NCBI RefSeq assembly: GCF_901709675.1
Contig: NC_051091.1
Location: 493,967-557,966, forward strand
Direction: 5' to 3'
DNA length: 64,000 nt
From: Syngnathus acus
Lineage: Eukaryota; Chordata; Actinopteri; Syngnathiformes; Syngnathidae
A model generated the notes under the pieces. That model saw only the letters and a list, made by a program, of their open reading frames with translations. It was not told the DNA's origin and did not search any database. Shown here piece by piece: positions 1 to 11,316 of the stretch. The translations under genes were made by a program, and so were the position numbers. Every line of letters begins with the position of its first letter. The first letter of the stretch is position 1.

Positions 1-733
1 GGCTTTGAAAAGAGACTTTACGGAGGCTACGAAAAAGGGTTCTCCAGCCTTATGGCAGGGGGTGCTAGTGATCCCGCGATGCTTCATGCGCCTAGCTGTA
101 GAAGAAGAGATCCCCATCGTTCTACATTCGTCCCCCCCCCCCCCCCCCCCCCCGTTTTTACATTTCGTTTTACAATGGAGGATTACATATCCAAACGATT
201 TTCAACTATGGATTTTCGGTCGAAGCAGGAGGTCATCAGTAAAGGAAGAGCAACTCCCGAGTTAAAAGGTTGGATTCGGACAGCGGGACAGCGGGACTTC
301 GGAACGCACGACCGAAAACAAGTTTTTGATTCCATGTGTTTTATTGAGCGTTTTTATGTATGAAGACTGCTGATATGAGATTTTAATTCAAATAGTTCAA
401 ATTAAATAATGAATAAGCCACACTAGAGCAGTGTTCCCCAACATGTTTGTGACACGGTTAGTTGCCGGAAAGGTTTTACCCGGGGGGGTTGACTTCAGTG
501 CCTCCCCGGTCATAAACCTCACCGCACGTCACTTGTATTCTTATATTGTGAATGTGCAATTATTACAATAATATTCTAAATAAGGGATGACCGATTTGAA
601 TTTAATTTTGGTTAACCCTAATCCTATTTTTTTTTTTTTTTTAAAAAAAAGAAGCAGAATTTAAAAAAAAAAAAACTACCTAAAAAAATCTAAACACTAC
701 CAACCTAAATTCAATCAGACGCAATGCTAGGGA

Positions 734-775
734 TAGCCACCAGGGGGTGACCGGACGGCGTGGCGGCCATTTTGG
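734..775 (+). promoter_or_regulatory. CTCF-like plus YY1-like motif pair, copy 1
   Basis: Positions 734-752 read TAGCCACCAGGGGGTGACC, which follows the vertebrate CTCF core (CCACCAGGGGGCG) with one substitution in the core. Ten bases later, 762-775 reads GGCGGCCATTTTGG, the reverse orientation of the classical YY1 site (AANATGGCGGC type). That these bind is inference from motif alone. Confidence 0.5.
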
Positions 776-1414
776 AAAAATGGTACCGTGAGTGTAAGGG
801 ACACTCAAAATAAGGACCTTCAGGTAAGAGCGGATACCAATAACAGATGCTGTGGAGATTGCAGTGATCCTAAGAGATCACAGCCAATGGGATCCCCTGC
901 CAATGCGATTTTCGGTCGAAGCAGGAGGTCATCAGTAAAGGAAGAGCAACTCCCGAGTTAAAAGGTTGGACTCGGACAGCGGGACTTCGGAACGCACGAC
1001 CGAAAACGAGTTTTTGATTCCATGTGTTTTATTGAGCGGTTTTATGTATGAAGACTGCTGATATGACATTTTAATTCAAATAGTTCAAATTAAATAATGA
1101 GTAAGCCACACTAGAGCAGTGTTCCCCAACATGTTTGTGACACGGTTAGTTGCCGGAAGAGTTTTACCCGGGGGGGTTGATGTCAGTGCCTCCCCAGTCA
1201 TGAACCTCACCGCACGTCACTTGTATTCTTACATTGTGAATGTGCCATTATTACAATAATATTCTAAATAAGGTATGACCGATTTGAATTTAATTTTGGT
1301 TAACCCTAATCCTATTTTTTTTTTTTTTAAAAAGCAGAATTAAAAAAAAAAAAAACTACCTAAAAAATATCTAAATAACACCAACCTAAATTCAATCAGA
1401 CGCAATGCTAGGGA

Positions 1415-1456
1415 TAGCCACCAGGGGGTGACCGGACGGCGTGGCGGCCATTTTGG
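1415..1456 (+). promoter_or_regulatory. CTCF-like plus YY1-like motif pair, copy 2
   Basis: This is the exact counterpart of the pair at 734-775 in the second copy of the 696-bp element: CTCF-like at 1415-1433 and YY1-like at 1443-1456, same strand and spacing. Nearby poly-T and poly-A runs have changed length between the copies while this block has not changed at all. Confidence 0.5.
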
Positions 1457-1639
1457 AAAAATGGTACCGTGAGTGTAAGGGACACCCAAAATAAGGACCT
1501 TCAGGTAAGAGCGGATACCAATAACAGATGCTGTGGAGTTTGCAGTGATCTTAAGAGATCACAGCCAATGCGATACCCTGCCAATGCGATACCCTGCCAA
1601 TGCGATCCCAATGTCAAATGTCAAAACTAACGTCCAATA

Positions 1640-2290
1640 ATAAAATGTGATAGTTAGATGTTTGAATTAAAATAGAAATATGATACCAATAAACAGTTTC
1701 GTTTCGTTTCATTTATTTCAAACATGTGAAAAAAGAATAAGATTATTGTACACAATGAAAAGACATGACAAAATACATGCATATACATATATACACATAC
1801 CGACATACCCACATACATACATATACATATATATATATACATATAAAAATATACATATATATACATATACACATACACATGCCTACAAGCGTAGCAATAA
1901 AGATATAACCGCAAAAGAACCATAAATCACATTCACATGTCTGAAAAGGAGTAGGAAGAAGTATAACTTAACAGTAATTGACAAAATAAAATTGACAGCT
2001 GAACATACAAATCAATGAGATCAGAAGTGTAGGGGATAAAAATAAAAAGTAATATAAGTAAGATAGTGAATGGTATGAAATGGATAAGCAACTTTTGTAC
2101 TCAGCAGGGACAAAGGATGCAGCCATATTTGAAGACACACGACTCAGGGTTGAGAATATTAAAATAGGTTTTGACTAATAATCTGAAATCCAATAAAACC
2201 ACGCTCAGGGCCGCTCGAAAGTATATCCAAATTACCTGCAGTAACTGCCGGAGAATGAGAGGTAGTACACAAGAGATCCACCAGGAACCT
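1640..2290. other. A/T-rich spacer with TACATA-type microsatellite
   Basis: A low-complexity tract of ATACATATA and ACACAT words lies at about 1770-1880. The rest is A-rich unique-looking sequence. Short ORFs here on both strands are products of the simple repeat. No gene is seen. Confidence 0.7.
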
Positions 2291-2690
2291 GAATGAATGG
2301 GAACCGTGAGTGTAGGAACTATCTGAAATAGTGACCCTCTGGCAACAACAACAACAACAGGTTGGCCTTCCCTGGGGCCTTGCGGTGTATGAAGCACAGG
2401 GAAGTGGAAGGAATTAAATCCAGCATCTCCTTAGGTCGTGCGTTGTAATGGGACAAAGGAGATTGCTCAAGAAGATAGGAGCATACTTTTGTAGGCTGGT
2501 TCTCACTCTGATCAGGGTGGTTGATCCTGAGCTCTTCTGCCTTGAGTGGCTTGACCTGGATACCTAGCGGTGTTAACGAAGGGTCAAGCTGACACCGGGT
2601 GTAAGTGCTCAGGGGCTCCAGTGCTCTTGGACCCCGATCGGAGGAGAAAAGCAGCGGTTCACCGCGGCTGGTTCTCACTCTGTTTGGGGA
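2290..2690. repeat. Diverged left edge of the 578-bp tandem array
   Basis: Blocks of the array unit appear here in diverged form. The words ggcttgacctggatacctag and ggtgttaacgaagggtcaa occur at about 2549-2590, followed by a version of the ccccgatcggaggagaaa segment at about 2633. A CAA trinucleotide run lies at 2345-2359. The edge also carries the aaccgtgagtgtagg word shared with the 696-bp element, so the array probably grew from inside a larger element. Confidence 0.65.
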
Positions 2691-5600
2691 GGATTGATCC
2701 CCAGCTCTTCTGCCCTGAGTGGCTTGACCTGGATACCTAGCGGTGTTAACGAAGGGTCAATGCGACTCAGGGGGTACGTATGCGGCCCCCCTGAGTTCCG
2801 ACTCTAGGAACAATGCACGCAGGGTGTGGTGGTCCAGAGCGGAAGGACCTTAATCCAGGCTCAGTCTTCTATGAGGGTTAGCCTCGCTCATGCAACAGCA
2901 CATTGCACCACACACGTTAAAATTGAACTCTAAATGGTGACCTGGAACAGGTTCCAAATTCTTGCCCCTAATATTCACGTCCCCTAGTCCAGCTTAGGTG
3001 ACTAGGCCGAGGACGCACCGGGACCTAGGCGATGTAGAGTAGGGTTTCTTTTTCAGCCATTCCCTCCACAGGTATTGCAACACAGGTGAGTTCCCTCTAG
3101 GTACTTTGACTTCCCTGGAGAGGATTGATCCCCAGCTCTTCTGCCCTGAGTGGCTTGACCTGGATACCTAGCGGTGTTAACGAAGGGTCAATGCGACTCA
3201 GGGGGTACGTATGCGGCCCCCCTGAGTTCCGACTCTAGGAACAATGCACGCAGGGTGTGGTGGTCCAGAGCGGAAGGACCTTAATCCAGGCTCAGTCTTC
3301 TATGAGGGTTAGCCTCGCTCATGCAACAGCACATTGCACCACACACGTTAAAATTGAACTCTAAATGGTGACCTGGAACAGGTTCCAAATTCTTGCCCCT
3401 AATATTCACGTCCCCTAGTCCAGCTTAGGTGACTAGGCCGAGGACGCACCGGGACCTAGGCGATGTAGAGTAGGGTTTCTTTTTCAGCCATTCCCTCCAC
3501 AGGTATTGCAACACAGGTGAGTTCCCTCTAGGTACTTTGACTTCCCTGGAGAGGATTGATCCCCAGCTCTTCTGCCCTGAGTGGCTTGACCTGGATACCT
3601 AGCGGTGTTAACGAAGGGTCAATGCGACTCAGGGGGTACGTATGCGGCCCCCCTGAGTTCCGACTCTAGGAACAATGCACGCAGGGTGTGGTGGTCCAGA
3701 GCGGAAGGACCTTAATCCAGGCTCAGTCTTCTATGAGGGTTAGCCTCGCTCATGCAACAGCACATTGCACCACACACGTTAAAATTGAACTCTAAATGGT
3801 GACCTGGAACAGGTTCCAAATTCTTGCCCCTAATATTCACGTCCCCTAGTCCAGCTTAGGTGACTAGGCCGAGGATGCACCGGGACCTAGGCGATGTAGA
3901 GTAGGGTTTCTTTTTCAGCCATTCCCTCCACAGGTATTGCAACACAGGTGAGTTCCCTCTAGGTACTTTGAAGATTGCCGAAGAAGAAAGAAGCTTTTTT
4001 TTGTAGGTACAACCGGGAGGAGAGCACTGGGGAGGCACTGCTTAGTCAGGGCTGGCCCCAGCGCTCTTGAACCCCGATCGGAGGAGAAAGGCAGCGGTTC
4101 ACCGCGGCTGGTTCTCACTCTGATTGGGGAGGATTGATCCCCAGCTCTTCTGCCCTGAGTGGCTTGACCTGGATACCTAGCGGTGTTAACGAAGGGTCAA
4201 TGCGACTCAGGGGGTACGTATGCGGCCCCCCTGAGTTCCGACTCTAGGAACAATGCACGCAGGGTGTGGTGGTCCAGAGCGGAAGGACCTTAATCCAGGC
4301 TCAGTCTTCTATGAGGGTTAGCCTCGCTCATGCAACAGCACATTGCACCACACACGTTAAAATTGAACTCTAAATGGTGACCTGGAACAGGTTCCAAATT
4401 CTTGCCCCTAATATTCACGTCCCCTAGTCCAGCTTAGGTGACTAGGCCGAGGACGCACCGGGACCTAGGCGATGTAGAGTAGGGTTTCTTTTTCAGCCAT
4501 TCCCTCCACAGGTATTGCAACACAGGTGAGTTCCCTCTAGGTACTTTGAAGATTGCTGAAGAAGAAAGAAGCTTTTTTTTGTAGGTACAACCGGGAGGAG
4601 AGCACTGGGGAGGCACTGCTTAGTCAGGGCTGGCCCCAGTGCTCTTGAACCCCGATCGGAGGAGAAAGGCAGCGGTTCACCGCGGCTGGTTCTCACTCTG
4701 ATTGGGGAGGATTGATCCCCAGCTCTTCTGCCCTGAGTGGCTTGACCTGGATACCTAGCGGTGTTAACGAAGGGTCAATGCGACTCAGGGGGTACGTATG
4801 CGGCCCCCCTGAGTTCCGACTCTAGGAACAATGCACGCAGGGTGTGGTGGTCCAGAGCGGAAGGACCTTAATCCAGGCTCAGTCTTCTATGAGGGTTAGC
4901 CTCGCTCATGCAACAGCACATTGCACCACACACGTTAAAATTGAACTCTAAATGGTGACCTGGAACAGGTTCCAAATTCTTGCCCCTAATATTCACGTCC
5001 CCTAGTCCAGCTTAGGTGACTAGGCCGAGGACGCACCGGGACCTAGGCGATGTAGAGTAGGGTTTCTTTTTCAGCCATTCCCTCCACAGGTATTGCAACA
5101 CAGGTGAGTTCCCTCTAGGTACTTTGAAGATTGCTGAAGAAGAAAGAAGCTTTTTTTTGTAGGTACAACCGGGAGGAGAGCACTGGGGAGGCACTGCTTA
5201 GTCAGGGCTGGCCCCAGAGCTCTTGAACCCCGATCGGAGGAGAAAGGCAGCGGTTCACCGCGGCTGGTTCTCACTCTGATTGGGGAGGATTGATCCCCAG
5301 CTCTTCTGCCCTGAGTGGCTTGACCTGGATACCTAGCCGTGTTAACGAAGGGTCAATGCGACTCAGGGGGTACGTATGCGGCCCCCCTGAGTTCCGACTC
5401 TAGGAACAATGCACGCAGGGTGTGGTGGTCCAGAGCGGAAGGACCTTAATCCAGGCTCAGTCTTCTATGAGGGTTAGCCTCGCTCATGCAACAGCACATT
5501 GCACCACACACGTTAAAATTGAACTCTAAATGGTGACCTGGAACAGGTTCCAAATTCTTGCCCCTAATATTCACGTCCCCTAGTCCAGCTTAGGTGACTA

Positions 5601-8600
5601 GGCCGAGGACGCACCGGGACCTAGGCGATGTAGAGTAGGGTTTCTTTTTCAGCCATTCCCTCCACAGGTATTGCAACACAGGTGAGTTCCCTCTAGGTAC
5701 TTTGAAGATTGCTGAAGAAGAAAGAAGCTTTTTTTTGTAGGTACAACCGGGAGGAGAGCACTGGGGAGGCACTGCTTAGTCAGGGCTGGCCCCAGAGCTC
5801 TTGAACCCCGATCGGAGGAGAAAGGCAGCGGTTCACCGCGGCTGGTTCTCACTCTGATTGGGGAGGATTGATCCCCAGCTCTTCTGCCCTGAGTGGCTTG
5901 ACCTGGATACCTAGCGGTGTTAACGAAGGGTCAATGCGACTCAGGGGGTACGTATGCGGCCCCCCTGAGTTCCGACTCTAGGAACAATGCACGCAGGGTG
6001 TGGTGGTCCAGAGCGGAAGGACCTTAATCCAGGCTCAGTCTTCTATGAGGGTTAGCCTCGCTCATGCAACAGCACATTGCACCACACACGTTAAAATTGA
6101 ACTCTAAATGGTGACCTGGAACAGGTTCCAAATTCTTGCCCCTAATATTCACGTCCCCTAGTCCAGCTTAGGTGACTAGGCCGAGGATGCACCGGGACCT
6201 AGGCGATGTAGAGTAGGGTTTCTTTTTCAGCCATTCCCTCCACAGGTATTGCAACACAGGTGAGTTCCCTCTAGGTACTTTGACTTCCCTGGAGAGGATT
6301 GATCCCCAGCTCTTCTGCCCTGAGTGGCTTGACCTGGATACCTAGCGGTGTTAACGAAGGGTCAATGCGACTCAGGGGGTACGTATGCGGCCCCCCTGAG
6401 TTCCGACTCTAGGAACAATGCACGCAGGGTGTGGTGGTCCAGAGCGGAAGGACCTTAATCCAGGCTCAGTCTTCTATGAGGGTTAGCCTCGCTCATGCAA
6501 CAGCACATTGCACCACACACGTTAAAATTGAACTCTAAATGGTGACCTGGAACAGGTTCCAAATTCTTGCCCCTAATATTCACGTCCCCTAGTCCAGCTT
6601 AGGTGACTAGGCCGAGGACGCACCGGGACCTAGGCGATGTAGAGTAGGGTTTCTTTTTCAGCCATTCCCTCCACAGGTATTGCAACACAGGTGAGTTCCC
6701 TCTAGGTACTTTGAAGATTGCCGAAGAAGAAAGAAGCTTTTTTTTGTAGGTACAACCGGGAGGAGAGCACTGGGGAGGCACTGCTTAGTCAGGGCTGGCC
6801 CCAGTGCTCTTGAACCCCGATCGGAGGAGAAAGGCAGCGGTTCACCGCGGCTGGTTCTCACCCTGATTGGGGAGGATTGATCCCCAGCTCTTCTGCCCTG
6901 AGTGGCTTGACCTGGATACCTAGCGGTGTTAACGAAGGGTCAATGCGACTCAGGGGGTACGTATGCGGCCCCCCTGAGTTCCGACTCTAGGAACAATGCA
7001 CGCAGGGTGTGGTGGTCCAGAGCGGAAGGACCTTAATCCAGGCTCAGTCTTCTATGAGGGTTAGCCTCGCTCATGCAACAGCACATTGCACCACACACGT
7101 TAAATTGAACTCTAAATGGTGACCTGGAACAGGTTCCAAATTCTTGCCCCTAATATTCACGTCCCCTAGTCCAGCTTAGGTGACTAGGCCGAGGACGCAC
7201 CGGGACCTAGGCGATGTAGAGTAGGGTTTCTTTTTCAGCCATTCCCTCCACAGGTATTGCAACACAGGTGAGTTCCCTCTAGGTACTTTGAAGATTGCTG
7301 AAGAAGAAAGAAGCTTTTTTTTGTAGGTACAACCGGGAGGAGAGCACTGGGGAGGCACTGCTTAGTCAGGGCTGGCCCCAGAGCTCTTGAACCCCGATCG
7401 GAGGAGAAAGGCAGCGGTTCACCGCGGCTGGTTCTCACTCTGATTGGGGAGGATTGATCCCCAGCTCTTCTGCCCTGAGTGGCTTGACCTGGATACCTAG
7501 CGGTGTTAACGAAGGGTCAATGCGACTCAGGGGGTACGTATGCGGCCCCCCTGAGTTCCGACTCTAGGAACAATGCACGCAGGGTGTGGTGGTCCAGAGC
7601 GGAAGGACCTTAATCCAGGCTCAGTCTTCTATGAGGGTTAGCCTCGCTCATGCAACAGCACATTGCACCACACACGTTAAAATTGAACTCTAAATGGTGA
7701 CCTGGAACAGGTTCCAAATTCTTGCCCCTAATATTCACGTCCCCTAGTCCAGCTTAGGTGACTAGGCCGAGGACGCACCGGGACCTAGGCGATGTAGAGT
7801 AGGGTTTCTTTTTCAGCCATTCCCTCCACAGGTATTGCAACACAGGTGAGTTCCCTCTAGGTACTTTGAAGATTGCTGAAGAAGAAAGAAGCTTTTTTTT
7901 GTAGGTACAACCGGGAGGAGAGCACTGGGGAGGCACTGCTTAGTCAGGGCTGGCCCCAGTGCTCTTGAACCCCGATCGGAGGAGAAAGGCAGCGGTTCAC
8001 CGCGGCTGGTTCTCACTCTGATTGGGGAGGATTGATCCCCAGCTCTTCTGCCCTGAGTGGCTTGACCTGGATACCTAGCGGTGTTAACGAAGGGTCAATG
8101 CGACTCAGGGGGTACGTATGCGGCCCCCCTGAGTTCCGACTCTAGGAACAATGCACGCAGGGTGTGGTGGTCCAGAGCGGAAGGACCTTAATCCAGGCTC
8201 AGTCTTCTATGAGGGTTAGCCTCGCTCATGCAACAGCACATTGCACCACACACGTTAAAATTGAACTCTAAATGGTGACCTGGAACAGGTTCCAAATTCT
8301 TGCCCCTAATATTCACGTCCCCTAGTCCAGCTTAGGTGACTAGGCCGAGGACGCACCGGGACCTAGGCGATGTAGAGTAGGGTTTCTTTTTCAGCCATTC
8401 CCTCCACAGGTATTGCAACACAGGTGAGTTCCCTCTAGGTACTTTGAAGATTGCTGAAGAAGAAAGAAGCTTTTTTTTGTAGGTACAACCGGGAGGAGAG
8501 CACTGGGGAGGCACTGCTTAGTCAGGGCTGGCCCCAGAGCTCTTGAACCCCGATCGGAGGAGAAAGGCAGCGGTTCACCGCGGCTGGTTCTCACTCTGAT

Positions 8601-11316
8601 TGGGGAGGATTGATCCCCAGCTCTTCTGCCCTGAGTGGCTTGACCTGGATACCTAGCGGTGTTAACGAAGGGTCAATGCGACTCAGGGGGTACGTATGCG
8701 GCCCCCCTGAGTTCCGACTCTAGGAACAATGCACGCAGGGTGTGGTGGTCCAGAGCGGAAGGACCTTAATCCAGGCTCAGTCTTCTATGAGGGTTAGCCT
8801 CGCTCATGCAACAGCACATTGCACCACACACGTTAAAATTGAACTCTAAATGGTGACCTGGAACAGGTTCCAAATTCTTGCCCCTAATATTCACGTCCCC
8901 TAGTCCAGCTTAGGTGACTAGGCCGAGGACGCACCGGGACCTAGGCGATGTAGAGTAGGGTTTCTTTTTCAGCCATTCCCTCCACAGGTATTGCAACACA
9001 GGTGAGTTCCCTCTAGGTACTTTGAAGATTGCTGAAGAAGAAAGAAGCTTTTTTTTGTAGGTACAACCGGGAGGAGAGCACTGGGGAGGCACTGCTTAGT
9101 CAGGGCTGGCCCCAGAGCTCTTGAACCCCGATCGGAGGAGAAAGGCAGCGGTTCACCGCGGCTGGTTCTCACTCTGATTGGGGAGGATTGATCCCCAGCT
9201 CTTCTGCCCTGAGTGGCTTGACCTGGATACCTAGCGGTGTTAACGAAGGGTCAATGCGACTCAGGGGGTACGTATGCGGCCCCCCTGAGTTCCGACTCTA
9301 GGAACAATGCACGCAGGGTGTGGTGGTCCAGAGCGGAAGGACCTTAATCCAGGCTCAGTCTTCTATGAGGGTTAGCCTCGCTCATGCAACAGCACATTGC
9401 ACCACACACGTTAAAATTGAACTCTAAATGGTGACCTGGAACAGGTTCCAAATTCTTGCCCCTAATATTCACGTCCCCTAGTCCAGCTTAGGTGACTAGG
9501 CCGAGGACGCACCGGGACCTAGGCGATGTAGAGTAGGGTTTCTTTTTCAGCCATTCCCTCCACAGGTATTGCAACACAGGTGAGTTCCCTCTAGGTACTT
9601 TGAAGATTGCTGAAGAAGAAAGAAGCTTTTTTTTGTAGGTACAACCGGGAGGAGAGCACTGGGGAGGCACTGCTTAGTCAGGGCTGGCCCCAGAGCTCTT
9701 GAACCCCGATCGGAGGAGAAAGGCAGCGGTTCACCGCGGCTGGTTCTCACTCTGATTGGGGAGGATTGATCCCCAGCTCTTCTGCCCTGAGTGGCTTGAC
9801 CTGGATACCTAGCGGTGTTAACGAAGGGTCAATGCGACTCAGGGGGTACGTATGCGGCCCCCCTGAGTTCCGACTCTAGGAACAATGCACGCAGGGTGTG
9901 GTGGTCCAGAGCGGAAGGACCTTAATCCAGGCTCAGTCTTCTATGAGGGTTAGCCTCGCTCATGCAACAGCACATTGCACCACACACGTTAAAATTGAAC
10001 TCTAAATGGTGACCTGGAACAGGTTCCAAATTCTTGCCCCTAATATTCACGTCCCCTAGTCCAGCTTAGGTGACTAGGCCGAGGACGCACCGGGACCTAG
10101 GCGATGTAGAGTAGGGTTTCTTTTTCAGCCATTCCCTCCACAGGTATTGCAACACAGGTGAGTTCCCTCTAGGTACTTTGAAGATTGCTGAAGAAGAAAG
10201 AAGCTTTTTTTTGTAGGTACAACCGGGAGGAGAGCACTGGGGAGGCACTGCTTAGTCAGGGCTGGCCCCAGTGCTCTTGAACCCCGATCGGAGGAGAAAG
10301 GCAGCGGTTCACCGCGGCTGGTTCTCACTCTGATTGGGGAGGATTGATCCCCAGCTCTTCTGCCCTGAGTGGCTTGACCTGGATACCTAGCGGTGTTAAC
10401 GAAGGGTCAATGCGACTCAGGGGGTACGTATGCGGCCCCCCTGAGTTCCGACTCTAGGAACAATGCACGCAGGGTGTGGTGGTCCAGAGCGGAAGGACCT
10501 TAATCCAGGCTCAGTCTTCTATGAGGGTTAGCCTCGCTCATGCAACAGCACATTGCACCACACACGTTAAAATTGAACTCTAAATGGTGACCTGGAACAG
10601 GTTCCAAATTCTTGCCCCTAATATTCACGTCCCCTAGTCCAGCTTAGGTGACTAGGCCGAGGATGCACCGGGACCTAGGCGATGTAGAGTAGGGTTTCTT
10701 TTTCAGCCATTCCCTCCACAGGTATTGCAACACAGGTGAGTTCCCTCTAGGTACTTTGAAGATTGCTGAAGAAGAAAGAAGCTTTTTTTTGTAGGTACAA
10801 CCGGGAGGAGAGCACTGGGGAGGCACTGCTTAGTCAGGGCTGGCCCCAGCGCTCTTAAACCCCGATCGGAGGAGAAAGGCAGCGGTTCACCGCGGCTTGT
10901 TTTCACTCTGATTGGGGAGGATTGATCCCCAGCTCTTCTGCCCTGAGTGGCTTGACCTGGATACCTAGCGGTGTTAACGAAGGGTCAATGCGACTCAGGG
11001 GGTACGTATGCGGCCCCCCCTGAGTTCCGACTCTAGGAACAATGCACGCAGGGTGTGGTGGTCCAGAGCGGAAGGACCTTAATCCAGGCTCAGTCTTCTA
11101 TGAGGGTTAGCCTCGCTCATGCAACAGCACATTGCACCACACACGTTAATATTGGACTCTAAATGGTGACCTAGAACAGGTTCCAAATTCTTCCCCCTAA
11201 TATTCACGTCCCCTAGTCCAGCTTAGGTGACTAGGCCGAGGACGCACCGGGACCTAGGCGATGTAGAGTAGGGTTTCTTTTTCAGCCATTCCCTCCACAG
11301 GTATTGCAACACAGGC
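2691..11316. repeat. Satellite array: 578-bp and 431-bp tandem units
   Basis: Sixteen unit starts (ggattgatccccagctc) were located: 2691, 3122, 3553, 4131, 4709, 5287, 5865, 6296, 6874, 7451, 8029, 8607, 9185, 9763, 10341 and 10919. Twelve units are 577-578 bp. Three (2691, 3122, 5865) are 431 bp, because the segment between ggtactttga and the next unit start is replaced by a 12-bp joint (cttccctggaga). The last unit is partial and breaks off near 11,316, joining a short second copy of the gacctggatacctag segment. Units differ by only a few substitutions, which implies recent homogenisation by unequal exchange or gene conversion. The repeating 60- and 67-residue minus-strand ORFs are shadows of the array. 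I could not match the unit to 5S rRNA, U-snRNA or a tRNA. Confidence 0.93.

Larger units (their letters stand above)
211..1602. repeat. Two tandem copies of a ~696-bp dispersed element
   Basis: Copy 1 begins at 211 and copy 2 at 907 with the same words (gattttcggtcgaagcagg), and they stay near-identical to about 1600. Both contain a segment starting near 431 and 1120 (gcagtgttccccaacatg) that resembles the ends of hAT-type non-autonomous transposons; that family assignment is weak. Each copy has a T-run/A-run region, then a CTCF-like motif, a YY1-like motif, and a tail beginning accgtgagtgtaagg. Related words recur at 2298 (aaccgtgagtgtagg) and at 11,409-11,440 (cctccccagtcatgaacctcaccg), so pieces of this element sit on both sides of the 578-bp array. 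No coding capacity is seen. Confidence 0.8.

Noticed and set aside
2691-3121. 578-bp unit as 5S rRNA, U1, U2, U4, U5 or U6 snRNA gene
   Set aside because: None of the diagnostic internal sequences of these RNAs as I know them is present on either strand of the unit.
3856-10906. Repeated minus-strand ORFs of 60 and 67 residues in the satellite
   Set aside because: They recur only because the DNA unit repeats, they overlap each other in different frames, and changes between units show no codon pattern. No known domain.
2691-11316. CRISPR array
   Set aside because: Units are long, directly adjacent and without unique spacers; the sequence is vertebrate.
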